Positions 21,138 to 30,756 of a stretch of DNA of 64,000 bases are shown piece by piece. The notes below the pieces were generated by a model that worked only from the letters and a program-made list of their open reading frames with translations, had not been told where the DNA came from and did no database searches. This DNA comes from Xenopus tropicalis. Lineage: Eukaryota > Chordata > Amphibia > Anura > Pipidae. Every line of letters begins with the position of its first letter. Within the stretch, counting starts at the first letter, position 1. The position numbers were made by a program, and so were the translations under genes. The stretch covers positions 72,585,392 through 72,649,391 of the forward strand of contig NC_030684.2 in NCBI RefSeq assembly GCF_000004195.4. Reading direction: 5' to 3'.

Positions 21138-22388
21138 GGGCCTGATTCACTAAAGTGCGATAAAATGTGCGCTATTTTTAGTGTGCGCTATAAATTTCAC
21201 CGCGTCTTAATTTTGGGGATTTTTCGCACGATTCACTATAAGCATACTTGTGCTTTTTTACGCGCGATATTGCATGCGTTATTTAACTCGCGAAGACTAT
21301 TTCAATGCGGTATTTGCCGGTACATGCTCTAAATTACGCACGCGAATAGTCGCCGCATATGAATGGTAGCATAGAAATAGTGTATAAAAATTGTCGCCAC
21401 ATATAATTGGTGTATATAAATATTAGCCACATATAAATAGTAGCATATAAATGATATCATATAAATAGTAGATGCGTATAAATAGTAGCCACTAGTGATG
21501 AGCAAATGTGTTCTGGTTTCTTTAGTGAAAAATTAGCAAATCTTTTGAAAGATCCACGAAACGGCAAAAATGTTGTGCGGGCAAAAAAATTGTTGCCCGT
21601 GACTATTATTTTTTGACGCTTGTATAAATTTTTGGATGTGCATTGAATTTTTGCGTGGCGAATTTTTTCATGCGTTTTGCCATTGGCGGATTGTTTTGCG
21701 AAATGCATGAAAAAATCCACCACGAAAAAATTCAACGCACGTCCAAAAATTCGCTGCGAATCCATGCCTGGCGAAACATTTCATCACTTGTAGCCAAATA
21801 TAAATAGTTGCGCAAATGAACGCACACCATGTTAGCCATACATGCCAATACTTGTGGAAAATTACTGTATTAAAAATGAACATTTCGCTGCAAACTGGCG
21901 GCTGCGTCACTCTAGGGGAAACACAGACTTCAATAAATAACACTGCAAAGTCCATATTTTATTGCAAAAAACTCATTTACCGTACTTTTCTATAATTATC
22001 ACCTGCCTGTAGTAGGAGTTAATTTTGAGTAAAATTGAGTAAAAAGACACATACTTGAATAAATAACACTGTAAGTCCATATTTTATTGCAAAAAAAAAT
22101 CATTTACTGTACTTTTCTATAATTTTTTGCCTGCCTGTAGTAGGAGTTAATTTTCGCATAGCCAAATGCGATATTTAGCGCGCAAAAGTTATAGTGAATC
22201 ATGCGATCGTATTCTTTTCAGCGTAGAAATTTACGCATGCGGTAAAACTAGCGCGAGAAATACCGCATGCGAAAATGGCGATTTATCGCACGTGATAATG
22301 CTATGGTGAATCGTGCGCAAATTATCGCGTCTTTTTTACCGCAAAAAAGCGTGCGATAATTTTTATCGCACTTTAGTGAATCAGGCCC
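21138..22388. mobile_element. Harbinger MITE family A, copy 2
   Basis: GGGCCTGATTCACTAAAGTG and its inverse bound the element. The TSD is ATT (21135-21137 and 22389-22391). It splits the GIY-YIG codons of the minus PLE. An internal segment of about 110 bp (near 21930-22020) is duplicated at 22045-22150 in this copy only. Confidence 0.9.
21492..21788. mobile_element. hAT MITE inside Harbinger A copy 2
   Basis: Same family and same internal site as at 9355 and 45505, flanked by GTAGCCA words. Confidence 0.75.
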
Positions 22389-22413
22389 ATTGTTTCTCAC
22401 AGGGGCAGGTGAC

Positions 22414-22805
22414 AACCACTAGTACTAACTGTAGATATTAGTATCACAATAGCCTTGGATATTCTGATTGTTCAAGAACTCATCTAGGCCCCTCTTAAAG
22501 GCATTAACAGAATCTGCCATTACCACATCACTAGGAAGGGCATTCCACAACCTCACTGCCCTCACCGTGAAAAACCACCTACGCTGCTTCAAATGGAAGC
22601 TCCGTTCCTCTAATCTAAAGGGGTGACCTCTGGTGCATTGATTGTTTTTATGGGAAAAAAGAACATCCCCCAACTGCCTATAATCCCCTCTAATGTACTT
22701 GTACAGAGTAATCATGTCCCCTCGCAAGCGCCTCTTTTCCAGAGAAAACAACCTCAATCTCGACAGTCTAACCTCATAGCTTAAATCTTCCATCCCCTTT
22801 ACCAG
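22414..22805 (-). mobile_element. LINE 3' fragment copy 2 (CR1/L2/Rex1-like)
   Basis: A 122-codon open frame on the minus strand covers the RT C-terminal tail (VRLSRLRLFSLEKRRLRGDM ... DSVNAFKRGLDEFL). The 3' untranslated end seen in copies 1 and 3 is missing. It lies inside the PLE linker. Confidence 0.7.
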
Positions 22806-22878
22806 ATTGTGGATATATTTACACGCTTTACACTGACCACAGACATAGGTCCCATTGAGTCTATTACTGCCTAAATGA

Positions 22879-23061
22879 ACAGAGGGAAAATCAGAAAATG
22901 AAGCAGGCAGGCACTCCGGAATTTTGTCAGAAAGTAGAAAAAAGCAGCCAAAAAATAAGTATTTTACATTAAAAAAGTATGATATTTATTTAATCCATAT
23001 GTAAAAACAAGAAGCCTTACGTGTTTCGTACCAATGGGTACTTAATCATAGGCTGATGATG
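22879..23061. other. Head junction of PLE pair 1 with terminal-repeat-like sequence
   Basis: Between the two PLE heads lies a segment unlike the PLE body. It includes the hammerhead-like motif at 23013-23056 on the minus strand. Confidence 0.5.
23013..23056 (-). ncRNA. Hammerhead-like motif at PLE head junction
   Basis: The minus strand folds as stem I (AGCCT / AGGCT), a core TATGATTAA, stem II (GTACC / GGTAC), GAAAC, a two-base loop and GTA. GAAAC, minimal stem III and GU(A) fit a type-I hammerhead with a tiny stem III, as reported for PLEs. The CUGANGA box lacks its G, as it does at 63449-63492. Confidence 0.45.
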
Positions 23062-23177
23062 CCTACATAAATTTGGCCTAATGGCAATTAGATTCTTTTT
23101 GGAGACAGAAAGTGATAGGGATCACCAATACATTGATTTTGTGACATCCTTTACTCCTTTTGTTTGACACATAACTT

Positions 23178-24200
23178 CTTTATACAGTATTTAACAATAA
23201 ATTTTATTTACAACAGAGAGGAGTAGCAATGGGGGCTGCTTTTGCTCCCACATATGCCAATTTATTTCTGGGCTGGTGGGAGGCCAATTGGGTTTTCAAC
23301 GAAGAATTGAATAAATCCACCAAATACGTACTTGATTGGTTCCGTTATATCGACGACCTGTTCTTTCTTTGGACAGGTACACTTGACTTAATGGAAGAAT
23401 TTCTCCAGAAACTTAATGAGAACTTTCTTAATATAAAGCTTACTCATGTAATCAGTAATCACAAAATCGATTGTTTGGACATTTTCATTTACGCCACGGT
23501 AGATGGTGATTTAACAACGGATTTATATAGAAAACCCACGGCTACCAACTCCATCTTACATTACAACAGTCATCACTTAGAATCCACTAAAAGAGCAATT
23601 CCTTATGGGGAATTTGTAAGACTCAAGCGAAACTGTTCTGATCAAACTACCTTTATCAAACGAGCTAAAGAACTGATGCAGAGATTCAAGGATAGAGGCT
23701 AGTGTAGGAGAATGGTCATAGAGGCCTATCATCGAGCCTGTGGACTTACACGCAAAAGTCTTCTGACGACAGGTCAGAAGAAGTCACAATCCTCAGACAA
23801 TTGCATACGATTTGTAAGTACTTTTGACAATCAGTGGCCCTCTATCATATCAATACTAAAGAAACACTAGCATATTTTGAGAACTGACGCAACTTTGAGG
23901 AAATATGTGGGTGATTCTCCTAGCAAATGCTGCAGGAGATCTCCAAATTTACGGGATAAATTGGTGTCAAGCCATTTTCAATCCTCTGTTCATTTAGGCA
24001 GTAATAGACTCAATGGGGCCTATGTCTGTGGTCAGTGTAAAGCGTGTAAATATATCCACAATCTTAACTCGATAACAGACAGGTTTAATACCAACCATCT
24101 GCTTAATGACTATATTAACTGCCGAACCGAAGGTGTTATCTATCTTATCACCTGCCCCTGTGAGAAACAATATGTGGTCAAAACACACAAGAGGCCTTAA
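23178..24200 (+). pseudogene. PLE reverse transcriptase and GIY-YIG nuclease, plus copy
   Basis: From about 23178 the frame gives FNNKFYLQQRGVAMGAAFA, followed by PTYANLFLGWWE. The catalytic block RYIDDLFFLW and FLDIFIY-like words follow (to 23702). After a stop and frame change, the linker with CGQCKAC and ITCPCEKQYVVKT (23877-24200) enters the GIY-YIG domain. The N-terminal half of the RT is missing at the head junction. The nuclease is truncated soon after YVVKT because its last blocks have become non-coding. The missing Gly of the family YVGxT is a further defect. Confidence 0.75.
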
Positions 24201-24574
24201 TACAAGCATCACTCTAAATGTGTTTTTGGACTAACTGTCACTTATGGTAAATAAAAACATTTCCAACTCTGACGCTTTTTGATTTTGTTTATCTCATATT
24301 ACTTGGCAACCTGTAACACAAATTCTAATATAACCTTTAATTATATGTATATATTTAAGTTAACCTTTCCCAATTTTTAGCTACGTTTCTGTAACTTTAA
24401 ATATATTGCCCCCTCATCTCTTTTGAGATCGGCTTATTTTCCCCGTGTCCTCATTGAAAGATATAGATAGCGATGAAGTTACAGTCTGGGCCCCTGGGTG
24501 ACGTCATGGGGGCGGTACTGGCATGAACACTAAGTAACCAATGAGATCCGCACTGGGGAATTTAAAAGCGGAGC

Positions 24575-24625
24575 TAGTCCTTGATAAAGCTCCATGTTAG
24601 AAGGAGCGAAACGTGCGTCGGGCTG
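24575..24625 (+). ncRNA. Hammerhead-like motif in right PLE tail
   Basis: CTTGATAAA, stem GCTCC / GGAGC, then GAAAC-GTGC-GTC. The last part gives A-U and C-G pairs closing a four-base loop before the cleavage-type C. It is the best preserved 3' half among the five motifs seen here. Confidence 0.45.
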
Positions 24626-24944
24626 ATGTTTTGAGGGGGGAGGAAGGGTGTTTGATGCGGGAGCACTTTGTTTAAGGGGAGGGTGTTTGAGGGGCACGCT
24701 TGATGTGCATTTTAGGTGCGGGGGTGTAACGATCCAGACTGGGGGGGAGGGGGGGCTGCAGCAAGCTCATGAAACATCTGTTCCATTTGTTTGAATGGGT
24801 GATACGAATAAGTGGGGGGAATGTGAATGCTAATCTGGAGGTCTTTTCAGATAGGGTTGTGCACCTTATGTTCCGATATAGTTAGATCCGGATAAGACAC
24901 CCTGGCCGCTTTTCACACTCAATCACCTATGAACAGCACATTTA

Positions 24945-25201
24945 GGGGCGTATTTATTATGCTGTGTAAAACTAATTCGCCAAAAAAACGGAGTAAAAAG
25001 CTGTGTAAAATAAATAGAAAAGATCGCCATCTGAACGCCGGATATTACGCCGTTATTTTCCATAAGTTCCGGTGGAAGAAAAAACGCGTAAAACAATTAC
25101 GCCGATTTTACGCCATTTTTATGCCATTTTTACACGGCGAAGCCTGCCGATGTGTGGCGAATTTTCTCGTTGTTTTTTACACAGCATAATAAATATGCCC
25201 C
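24945..25201. mobile_element. Harbinger-type MITE, 257 bp
   Basis: Ends are GGGGCGTATTTATTATGCTG and the inverse CAGCATAATAAATATGCCCC. A 3-bp TSD TTA/TAA flanks it. The opposite PLE arm has the uninterrupted target near 19820, which confirms the boundaries. Confidence 0.85.
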
Positions 25202-25606
25202 TAAGTTTTTCTCTCTGGAGATGAGGTGGCTACATATGTTGTGAGTCTGCAAAAGTATAAATTTTGGCATTCTCCACCGAAGTGTTTAAGGGTGGATAGT
25301 TTGCTACTTTGTTCTGTTACATAAGCTGCAACATCTAGCCACAGTAGTCTGAGCAAATTTTAGGCAGCTTCAGGTTACCTTATATTGAATGGTAAGGTTG
25401 TGGTTCACCTTACGAGAATTTTATTGGCGTTGTTTTTGATATATGGTATTTTTCTTTTATTTGGCATTATTAAAGGTTAGGTTTTAGCTATTATTTCTTT
25501 ACCTATTTCTTTTGGAGGGTCATTTTGCCTGATACAAATTTTGGGTAATGGTGATCGAAGTCTAATTAGGGACCACCCGTATGGGTGTCTCTCTGTTCTC
25601 TCCTTT

Positions 25607-26046
25607 CAGAACCATATTGCCCTTGATATGTTGTTGGCTGAAAAAGGAGGAGTTTGCAAAATGTTTGGCACCCTGTGCTGCACCTTCATACCACCGCTCC
25701 AGATGGCAACAACATCAAAGCACTTCAAGGACTCACTATGCTATCAAACGAACTTGCTGAGAACTCAGGGGTATCTAATCCTTTCACTGACTTTTTGCAG
25801 AACTGATTTGGCAAATGGAGTACACTTGCTTCTAACGTATTAGTCACTATTGCCGTGCTTACAAGTATTTTGGTAACTTGTGGCTGCTGCTGCATACCTT
25901 GTCTTAGAGGCTTACTACAATGCCTCATAGACGCACCACTTAGAAGGACTATGTATATTGCTGCCTCTAACTTTTCTGATGATTGCAGTGATGACTATGA
26001 CGTATGCATAAAGTATAAGACTAAAAAGCTTTGCTGGTCCTCTTAA
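25607..26046 (+). pseudogene. Retroviral env, transmembrane subunit
   Basis: The frame resumes at the duplicated target. It shows the conserved immunosuppressive-type region followed by a CX6CC motif (about 25650-25682), as in gamma- and related retroviruses. A frameshift follows, then a hydrophobic membrane anchor with a Cys cluster (about 25840-25910) and a short acidic cytoplasmic tail ending at 26046. In an intact virus it mediates fusion. Here it is separated by 6.3 kb from the rest of env and frameshifted. Confidence 0.7.
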
Positions 26047-26068
26047 CAGATCTTACCCATCTAGTATT

Positions 26069-26081
26069 AAAAGGGTGGAAA
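26069..26081 (+). other. Polypurine tract
   Basis: AAAAGGGTGGAAA directly precedes the 3' LTR, the usual plus-strand primer position. Confidence 0.7.
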
Positions 26082-26482
26082 TGTTGGAATAATAATCAGT
26101 TAAATACTTTAGTCCGTATCTAAGTGTCAAAGTTAACACTCATGCAGGTGTTAAACTGTGCTCATATCTATATGTTAATATTAGTATATAGTTATGCTAT
26201 GAATGTATCACATGTACTTCAAAGGTGTGAAGAGAATGTGTGACACATGTCTGTCTGCCAAAAAGGCAAGATTCTGTGTAATGGTCTATTTCTAACAATA
26301 GATGTGAGCAGCTCTTGTCTCCAATAAAGGTCATATTTAAATTGAGACAAGAGTTGCAGGGCTTATAAATACTCTGACAATTCAGACAACCATTGGTATA
26401 TGCTTGTCTCCTGCGCAGATATAATAAAGTACCTTTCCTGATTCCCAGCCCTGAGGAGTTATTTACAGAAATGTTTCTGTCA
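26082..26482 (+). repeat. 3' LTR
   Basis: It runs from TGTTGGAATAATAA to ...TGTTTCTGTCA and aligns throughout with 12266-12678. It holds the same TATA-like (CTTATAAATA) and AATAAA signals. The right flank GTGGG is the TSD partner of GTGTG. Confidence 0.85.
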
Positions 26483-27405
26483 GTGGGCGGATGATACACT
26501 ATTATACCTGGCAGGACCAGTAACCTCCTTGAAAGATACATAGTCAATAATAACAAAATGTGGTCAATTCTCTGGGCTACACATTTATTGGGACACCTCA
26601 TCCATGTTCCCACTAGATGACTCTGCCCCTGAGCAGGTACACCCAGACCTCCAACTCCCCTAAGTTAATACATTTAAATACCTAGGTATAAAAATCCACA
26701 AAGACCCAGCTAAATTCACAGACCTCAATATGCTTCCTCTTATAAACAAAATGTTGAGATCCGGGCCTATCTCCAACTCACCTTAATCGGCTGGATCAAT
26801 ATTCTTAAAATGGTATACTTACCAAAATTACTATAAATATTCCGAATTGCACCCTCCTACCTACCCAAAGCCATACTTAACAGAATCACTCGAATAACCA
26901 CTAATTTCATTTGGGCAAACAAAATACCATCACTAGCTAGACTGACCCTTATTGCAAATCCTGAACACCTAGGCCTTGCCATGTTTGACTGCACACTATA
27001 CTATTTAGCATCACACACTCCTAGAAGCCCTTGTAGTGGAATCTATAGAAGCACAAAGTAATATCTTTCATAGACACAGAAGGGACCTCCAATAACTAGT
27101 CCCAGTTATGGCAGCTACATTAAAAAGTTTGGACCTTGCGCACTTAATGATAAACCCTGAGGGGAAATTACTGTCCCCTATGACACCGCTATGGTTCAAC
27201 TCCAGGCTCCCTGAATTTAAAACAATACCAGATGTTAATTTTTGGACATGTCAGAAAGTTAGGAAACTACAAGACTTACTCCTGGGAAGCCTTTTTAAAA
27301 CCAAAACCCAAATGCAGGAACTCGTGGAACAGGATGACTTGCCCCAATTCCAATATCTGCAAATAAGACACATATATCAGAGACAATTTCAGGCCCAGAG
27401 TGTCA
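26483..27405 (+). pseudogene. L1 ORF2 C-terminal part (RT palm end to C-terminus)
   Basis: It starts in the catalytic Ala-Asp-Asp box (ADDTLLYLAG, about 26489), then TFKYLGIKIHKDPAKF as in the second L1, and a 3' frame (27108-27405) with LPQFQYLQIRHIYQRQFQ, matching MYFHYLQLRHAFYAQF of the L1 at 37550. Frameshifts separate the parts. The sequence is cut by the gypsy LTR-like start TGTCACAATCGG at about 27406. Confidence 0.75.
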
Positions 27406-27960
27406 CAATCGGTAACCCAAAACCCAGAACAATTGCCAAGGTCCCGGTCACAGCTCACACTTCTGCCTATAACAACCACCTTTCACTTTGGGTGGAGCCC
27501 TCCACCACTCAGGTGCCACCAAAGGTTATGGGGGCGCAAGGGAACCAGATCATTTGAAAAGGACTGAAGGAGTTTACTAGAGTTGGAGTCAGGCAGGCCA
27601 GGTCAAAACCAGTTACGAAATCAGGATCCAGAAGAGAAGTCAAACAGGCAAGGGGTCAGTCCAGGTGGAGTTCACTCGAAGTCAGGATACAGGCATGGGT
27701 CAGAACCAAATACACAGAACAGACGCACACACAGGAACTTTGCTAGAAAGATCTATAATGGGCAGAGCAGAGGGTTATATAGGCAGGTTGATGGTTAACA
27801 CAAAGCACATGTGAGCAGATTAACAACTTGTGAAGCTAACCATACCTATATGAATATACAAGGGTTACCCAGCAAGAAATCAGGACCTTAGCTGTCTGCT
27901 CATATAGAGCGGTGGTAAAGATATTGCACAGCAGCCTGCAGATCACTGGTTCAATTCCAG
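27406..27960 (-). repeat. Gypsy 3' LTR-like region
   Basis: The region begins TGTCACAATCGG at the junction with L1 and consists of 'ggtcaggcaggccaggtc' type words. They recur in the LTR-like stretch at 30060-30590 ('caggcaggctgggtcgaggcagg'). The inner boundary is not clear. A tRNA-like B box (GGTTCAATTCC, 27948-27958) with an A-box-like word at 27905-27918 lies at its inner edge and may be a SINE scrap. Confidence 0.45.
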
Positions 27961-27984
27961 ACTGGAAGTTATGCTACCCCCCCT

Positions 27985-28244
27985 CTCATGAAGGGGCCAC
28001 TGGATTCTTAGGACCAGGATTGGTAACATGGAATTGTGTTTTAAGGTGATTGGCATGAAAGTCTGAAGCCAAAACCCAAGATCTTTCTTCTGGGCCATAG
28101 CCTTTCCAAGGCACCAAATACTGAAGCTTACCCCAGGAGATTCGGGAATCAACCAATTTAGAGATTTCAAACTCTGGATGCCCTTCTACCAAAACAGGGG
28201 GGGGGGGCTAGTAGATTGACGGACTTCTCGAGTAGGCTTTAACA
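27985..28244 (-). pseudogene. Gypsy chromodomain (end of pol)
   Basis: The minus strand encodes a Pro-rich linker, then EFEISKLVDSRI...LQYLVPWKGYGPEERSWV, the chromodomain signature of chromovirus integrases (aromatic Tyr, Trp and Tyr/Trp positions present), to a stop near 27985. A frame change separates the alternatives at about 28170. Chromodomains steer integration to marked chromatin. The preceding integrase end lies at 30757, across the PLE insertion. Confidence 0.75.
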
Positions 28245-28309
28245 GGGAGACATGAAAGATAAAAATGAAAAAACAGCAGCACTCTGGTTATGTTGAAAAA
28301 AAGTGACTG

Positions 28310-28472
28310 GGCTGAGTTACTACCCTGGGCAGACTTTGCACACAATAATGCCCCTCACTCCTCTACAGGTATGTCTCCTTTTTTCACTGTTTATGGAAAG
28401 CAACCAAAAGCTTTTTTTCATTGTCATTCTCCCTCTGATGTTCCAGCTGCTGATCAGTCTGTCCACTCCAGC
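28310..28472 (+). pseudogene. Gypsy integrase fragment in inverse orientation
   Basis: The plus strand encodes ELLPWADFAHNNAPHSSTG and MSPFFTVYGKQPKAFFHCHS. This is nearly identical to the minus-strand integrase at 31170-31010. It ends abruptly in 'tcagtctgtcca', just short of the continuing gypsy words. It lies between the PLE's outer end and its body, so it is a captured or template-switched piece. Confidence 0.75.
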
Positions 28473-28489
28473 CCTCCATTTAACCCATA

Positions 28490-29438
28490 GTGTTCAGTAT
28501 ACACATTTTTAAATTACAAGTATCAAGTTTTTGAAATACATAATACATTGTTAATGCAAAACACCAATTGTGAACATCATACTTTCATAATATACTGTAG
28601 TGTATCAAGTGTGCCAAATTTAAATGTGGCAGATTTACTGCTAATGTATAAAGATGCAATAAATTGCAGCGTATATTGGACTTCTGCTGTTTGATTCTGT
28701 CCTTGACCTTCTGTGTTGTCTCCCCCACATATGCAAGTCTTCAAGGACACTTAATCAAATAGATCACATACGTGGAGTTACATGTAAAATAATTCTTAAT
28801 TGAAATACTTTTACCTGTATGTGGGTCCCCCTTAGTGATATGATTACACTGCGCACAGGACAGACATGGGAATGTCCCCTTTTTGGGGGTACCAAAAAAT
28901 CTCTGACTATATTTCTTTTCTGGACCTATATCAGCTTTGACCAAAAGGTCTTTTAAATTTTTATTCCGCTTATAAGCCATCAAGGATGGTGTAGAAAATT
29001 CCGTGATGGCAGGTATACCCATCTGCAACACCTGCCAATGTTTCCTAAGAATCCTCCCCACCTGTTCACTCGCTACAGAAAACTGGCTCACAAATGCCGT
29101 TTCCCTTTCTCTTTTGTCTTTCACTGTGATGGGGTTCTAAGCTGCTCAATTGTCTCCCCCTGAATTTTTTTCAGACCTTCCTGTAATATCTTTTTTGGAT
29201 AGCCCCTATCCTCAAAAAGCTCAGACATTTCCTCCAATCTTTTTTCACATTGTGTCCTGTTAGAAACAATCCTTTTAACTCTTTTAAATTGTGTAATAGG
29301 TAAGGATTTTAACAGGGACCTTGAATGAAAGCTTGTACTGTGTAACAGATTGTTCCTATCTGTGTGTTTTTGATACAAGTCTGTCTCTATGTGTGAACCG
29401 GTTTTCCAGATAATAACATCCAGGAAATTTCCAAAGCT
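28490..29438 (-). pseudogene. PLE 2 minus copy: RT end, linker, GIY-YIG start
   Basis: The frame 29504-29121 begins inside the RT (ETDLYQKHTDRNNLLH, then FKRVKRIVSNRTQCEKR). The frame 29124-28741 carries the linker (CLSCAQCNHI) and ends in VIYLIKCP, the start of the GIY-YIG domain. After a stop the nuclease continues to about 28640 (AYVGETTQKVKDRIKQQKS) and then decays. The first 20 codons of the upper frame already belong to the inverted partner. Confidence 0.75.
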
Positions 29439-29990
29439 GATATAGGTCCAGAAAAGAAATATAGTCAGAGATTTTTTGGTACCCCCAAAAAGGGGCATTC
29501 CCATGTCTGTCCTGTGCGCAGTGTAATCATATCACTAAGGGGGAGTTTTTTACACACCCACATACAGGTAAAAGTGTTTCAATTAAAAATTATTTTACAT
29601 GTAACTCCACATATGTGATCTATTTGATTAAGTGTCCTTGTGGCCTTGCATACGTGGGGGAGACAACACAGAAGGTCAAGGACAGAATCAAACAGCAGAA
29701 GTCCAATATATGCTGCAATTTATTGCATCTTCCTATACCAGCACATTTTCATAAGATGAAGCACTCTATTTCGCAACTTAGATATCAAGTTATTGATAAT
29801 GTTGGTCCTCTCAGGAGGGGAGGTAATAGACAGTGGATGCTGAAGAAATACTGGATAAATACATTGGGTACTTTGTCACCAGGTGGCCTTAACAGGGAAT
29901 ATACCTATATGATGTTTATATGAGTAAGTGATTGTGCTTGTTTTTAACAAATACTTGTGTTTTGTTTTGTCTTGATCTAATTTTTATTCT
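29439..29990 (+). pseudogene. PLE 2 plus copy: linker and GIY-YIG nuclease
   Basis: From the head junction the copy starts in the linker (ADIGPEKKYSQRFFG). An open frame at 29615-29923 then encodes IYLIKCPCGLAYVGETTQKV..., with the family's final block TLSPGGLNREY. The usual GIY-YIG Tyr and Gly positions are present (IYL...YVG). The R...E/H helix is partly degenerate (KDRIKQQKS). The element lacks an RT in this copy, so it is inactive. Confidence 0.75.
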
Positions 29991-30059
29991 GTAAATGTTT
30001 TTCGTTTTAGGACAGTAAGATTCAGAGGTGTGGAAGCTTCAGATCCCTTCAGAGCCCTC

Positions 30060-30590
30060 AGCTACTCGGATGCCACCTGGACTTAACGAGGGGAACAAGG
30101 CGAGGAGTTCTGGCAAGCAAAGGGGCACGACTGTAGATAAAGTCAGTTAGGCCAAAGATCACGGTACAAATAGGGTTAAGCAAGTTCGTCGTCAGGCAGG
30201 CTGGGTCGAGGCAGGCGGAAAACAGGGATCGTCAGACAGGCAAGGGTCAACCAGATAATCAAGCAGCGGGATTAGGCAAAATCGGAGTCAAAAGTACAAG
30301 CCGGGGTCAGGTTACGGATTTCAGGATAGTCAGGAGCAGGCCGGGTCAAAACAGGAGAAATACTAGCAGGAATACAGGAACAAGAACGCGCAAGGCTCAG
30401 GAAGGCACCAGGAATCAAATCCTATCACGGGCAACGAATGTAAACTAAAGTCCCTTTAAATAGTTTGAATTTCGCGCCATTGCGCGCTGACGTTATGATG
30501 CCAGCGTGCATGCGCCTTTAAAATGCAGAAGTGCGCGGCACTTAGGAAGGAGCCGGCGCAGAGGGAGAACGGCGCGGCAGGCGTCCCCGC
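30060..30590 (+). repeat. Gypsy LTR-like sequence in the PLE 2 right tail
   Basis: Repetitive 'ggtcaggcagg / caagggtcaa' words, CG-richer near 30480-30590, resemble the LTR-like region at 27560-27780. No TSD is seen. It is followed by the PLE outer end at 30597. Confidence 0.4.
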
Positions 30591-30756
30591 CGAGTCACTT
30601 TTTTTCAACATAACTGGAGTGCTGCTGTTTTTTCATTTTTATCTTTGATGCTGTTTTTCCCAGGCAGAGGGTTCAGTGTGCACCTGGGGCTACAATTAGC
30701 CAGTTTGTCCTCTGTGTAGCACACCTTTATTAATTTGTTAAGAGGGAGACATGAAA

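Larger units (their letters stand above)
20839..22878 (-). pseudogene. PLE minus copy: GIY-YIG endonuclease end (interrupted)
   Basis: Read from 22878 down: the Cys-rich linker (YVCGQCKAC equivalent, 22878-22806), then after a LINE insertion CPCEKQ (22413-22389). After a Harbinger the rest of the GIY-YIG domain follows (21137-20839), with YVVKT, RMLLEHIRNI, ARHFLEAHDGKSGG and SEWIFLLNSLSPRGLN. The last blocks are the EH.R and W-hydrophobic-L...P.GLN signatures of PLE endonucleases. About 85 bp of the linker present in the plus copy (24051-24140) is missing at the LINE insertion. The reverse transcriptase is absent because the copy is truncated at the head junction. Confidence 0.75.
19300..25606. 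mobile_element. Inverted PLE pair 1 inside env
   Basis: Two Penelope-like copies are joined head to head. The minus-strand copy occupies 19300-22878 (with insertions) and the plus-strand copy about 23062-25606. The arms match in inverse over the 3' tails (for example 20165-20835 against 24245-24900). The env sequence CAGAACC(G/A)TATT is present on both sides (19288-19299 and 25607-25618), a 12-bp target duplication. The left tail runs about 150 bp farther than the right. Insertions differ between arms. Confidence 0.8.
24201..25606 (+). mobile_element. PLE plus copy, 3' untranslated tail
   Basis: This is the inverse match of the left tail, including a G-run (24741-24756) that corresponds to the C-run at 20308-20321. 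It ends at 25606 in 'tctctcctttc'. A Harbinger-type MITE is inserted at 24945-25201. No gene is present. Confidence 0.75.
12266..26482 (+). mobile_element. Endogenous retrovirus, gamma/epsilon-like, heavily rearranged
   Basis: Two LTRs in the same orientation (12266-12678 and 26082-26482) bound remnants of gag, the end of pol and env in the normal order. Flanks are GTGTG (12261-12265) and GTGGG (26483-26487), a 5-bp TSD with one change. Beyond the flanks the L1 ORF2 frame continues exactly. Most of gag and pol is deleted. A TTAA transposon splits gag and an inverted PLE pair splits env. It cannot produce virus. Confidence 0.85.
6985..27405 (+). mobile_element. L1/Tx1-like LINE 1, split by nested insertions
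   Basis: Three separated segments read in order on the plus strand: ORF1 and the endonuclease start (about 6985-8750), the RT middle (about 11005-12265) and the RT end plus C-terminus (26483-27405). The last joins the second exactly across the retroviral insertion. Similarity to the better preserved minus-strand L1 at 36137-44316 supports the order. The 3' end is cut by the gypsy LTR at about 27406. All reading frames are broken. Confidence 0.8.
28258..30743. mobile_element. Inverted PLE pair 2 inside gypsy
   Basis: The gypsy sequence GGGAGACATGAAA is duplicated on both sides (28245-28257 and 30744-30756), a 13-bp TSD. Inside, a minus PLE copy (about 29438-28490) and a plus copy (about 29439-29990) meet head to head. 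The outer ends are inverted copies of one another (28258-28307 against 30597-30648). The tails also contain gypsy-derived sequence: an integrase fragment at 28310-28472 and LTR-like sequence at 30060-30590. Confidence 0.75.

Noticed and set aside
27899..27960. Possible tRNA gene
   Set aside because: There are A-box-like and B-box-like words, but no cloverleaf could be drawn; at most a SINE scrap.
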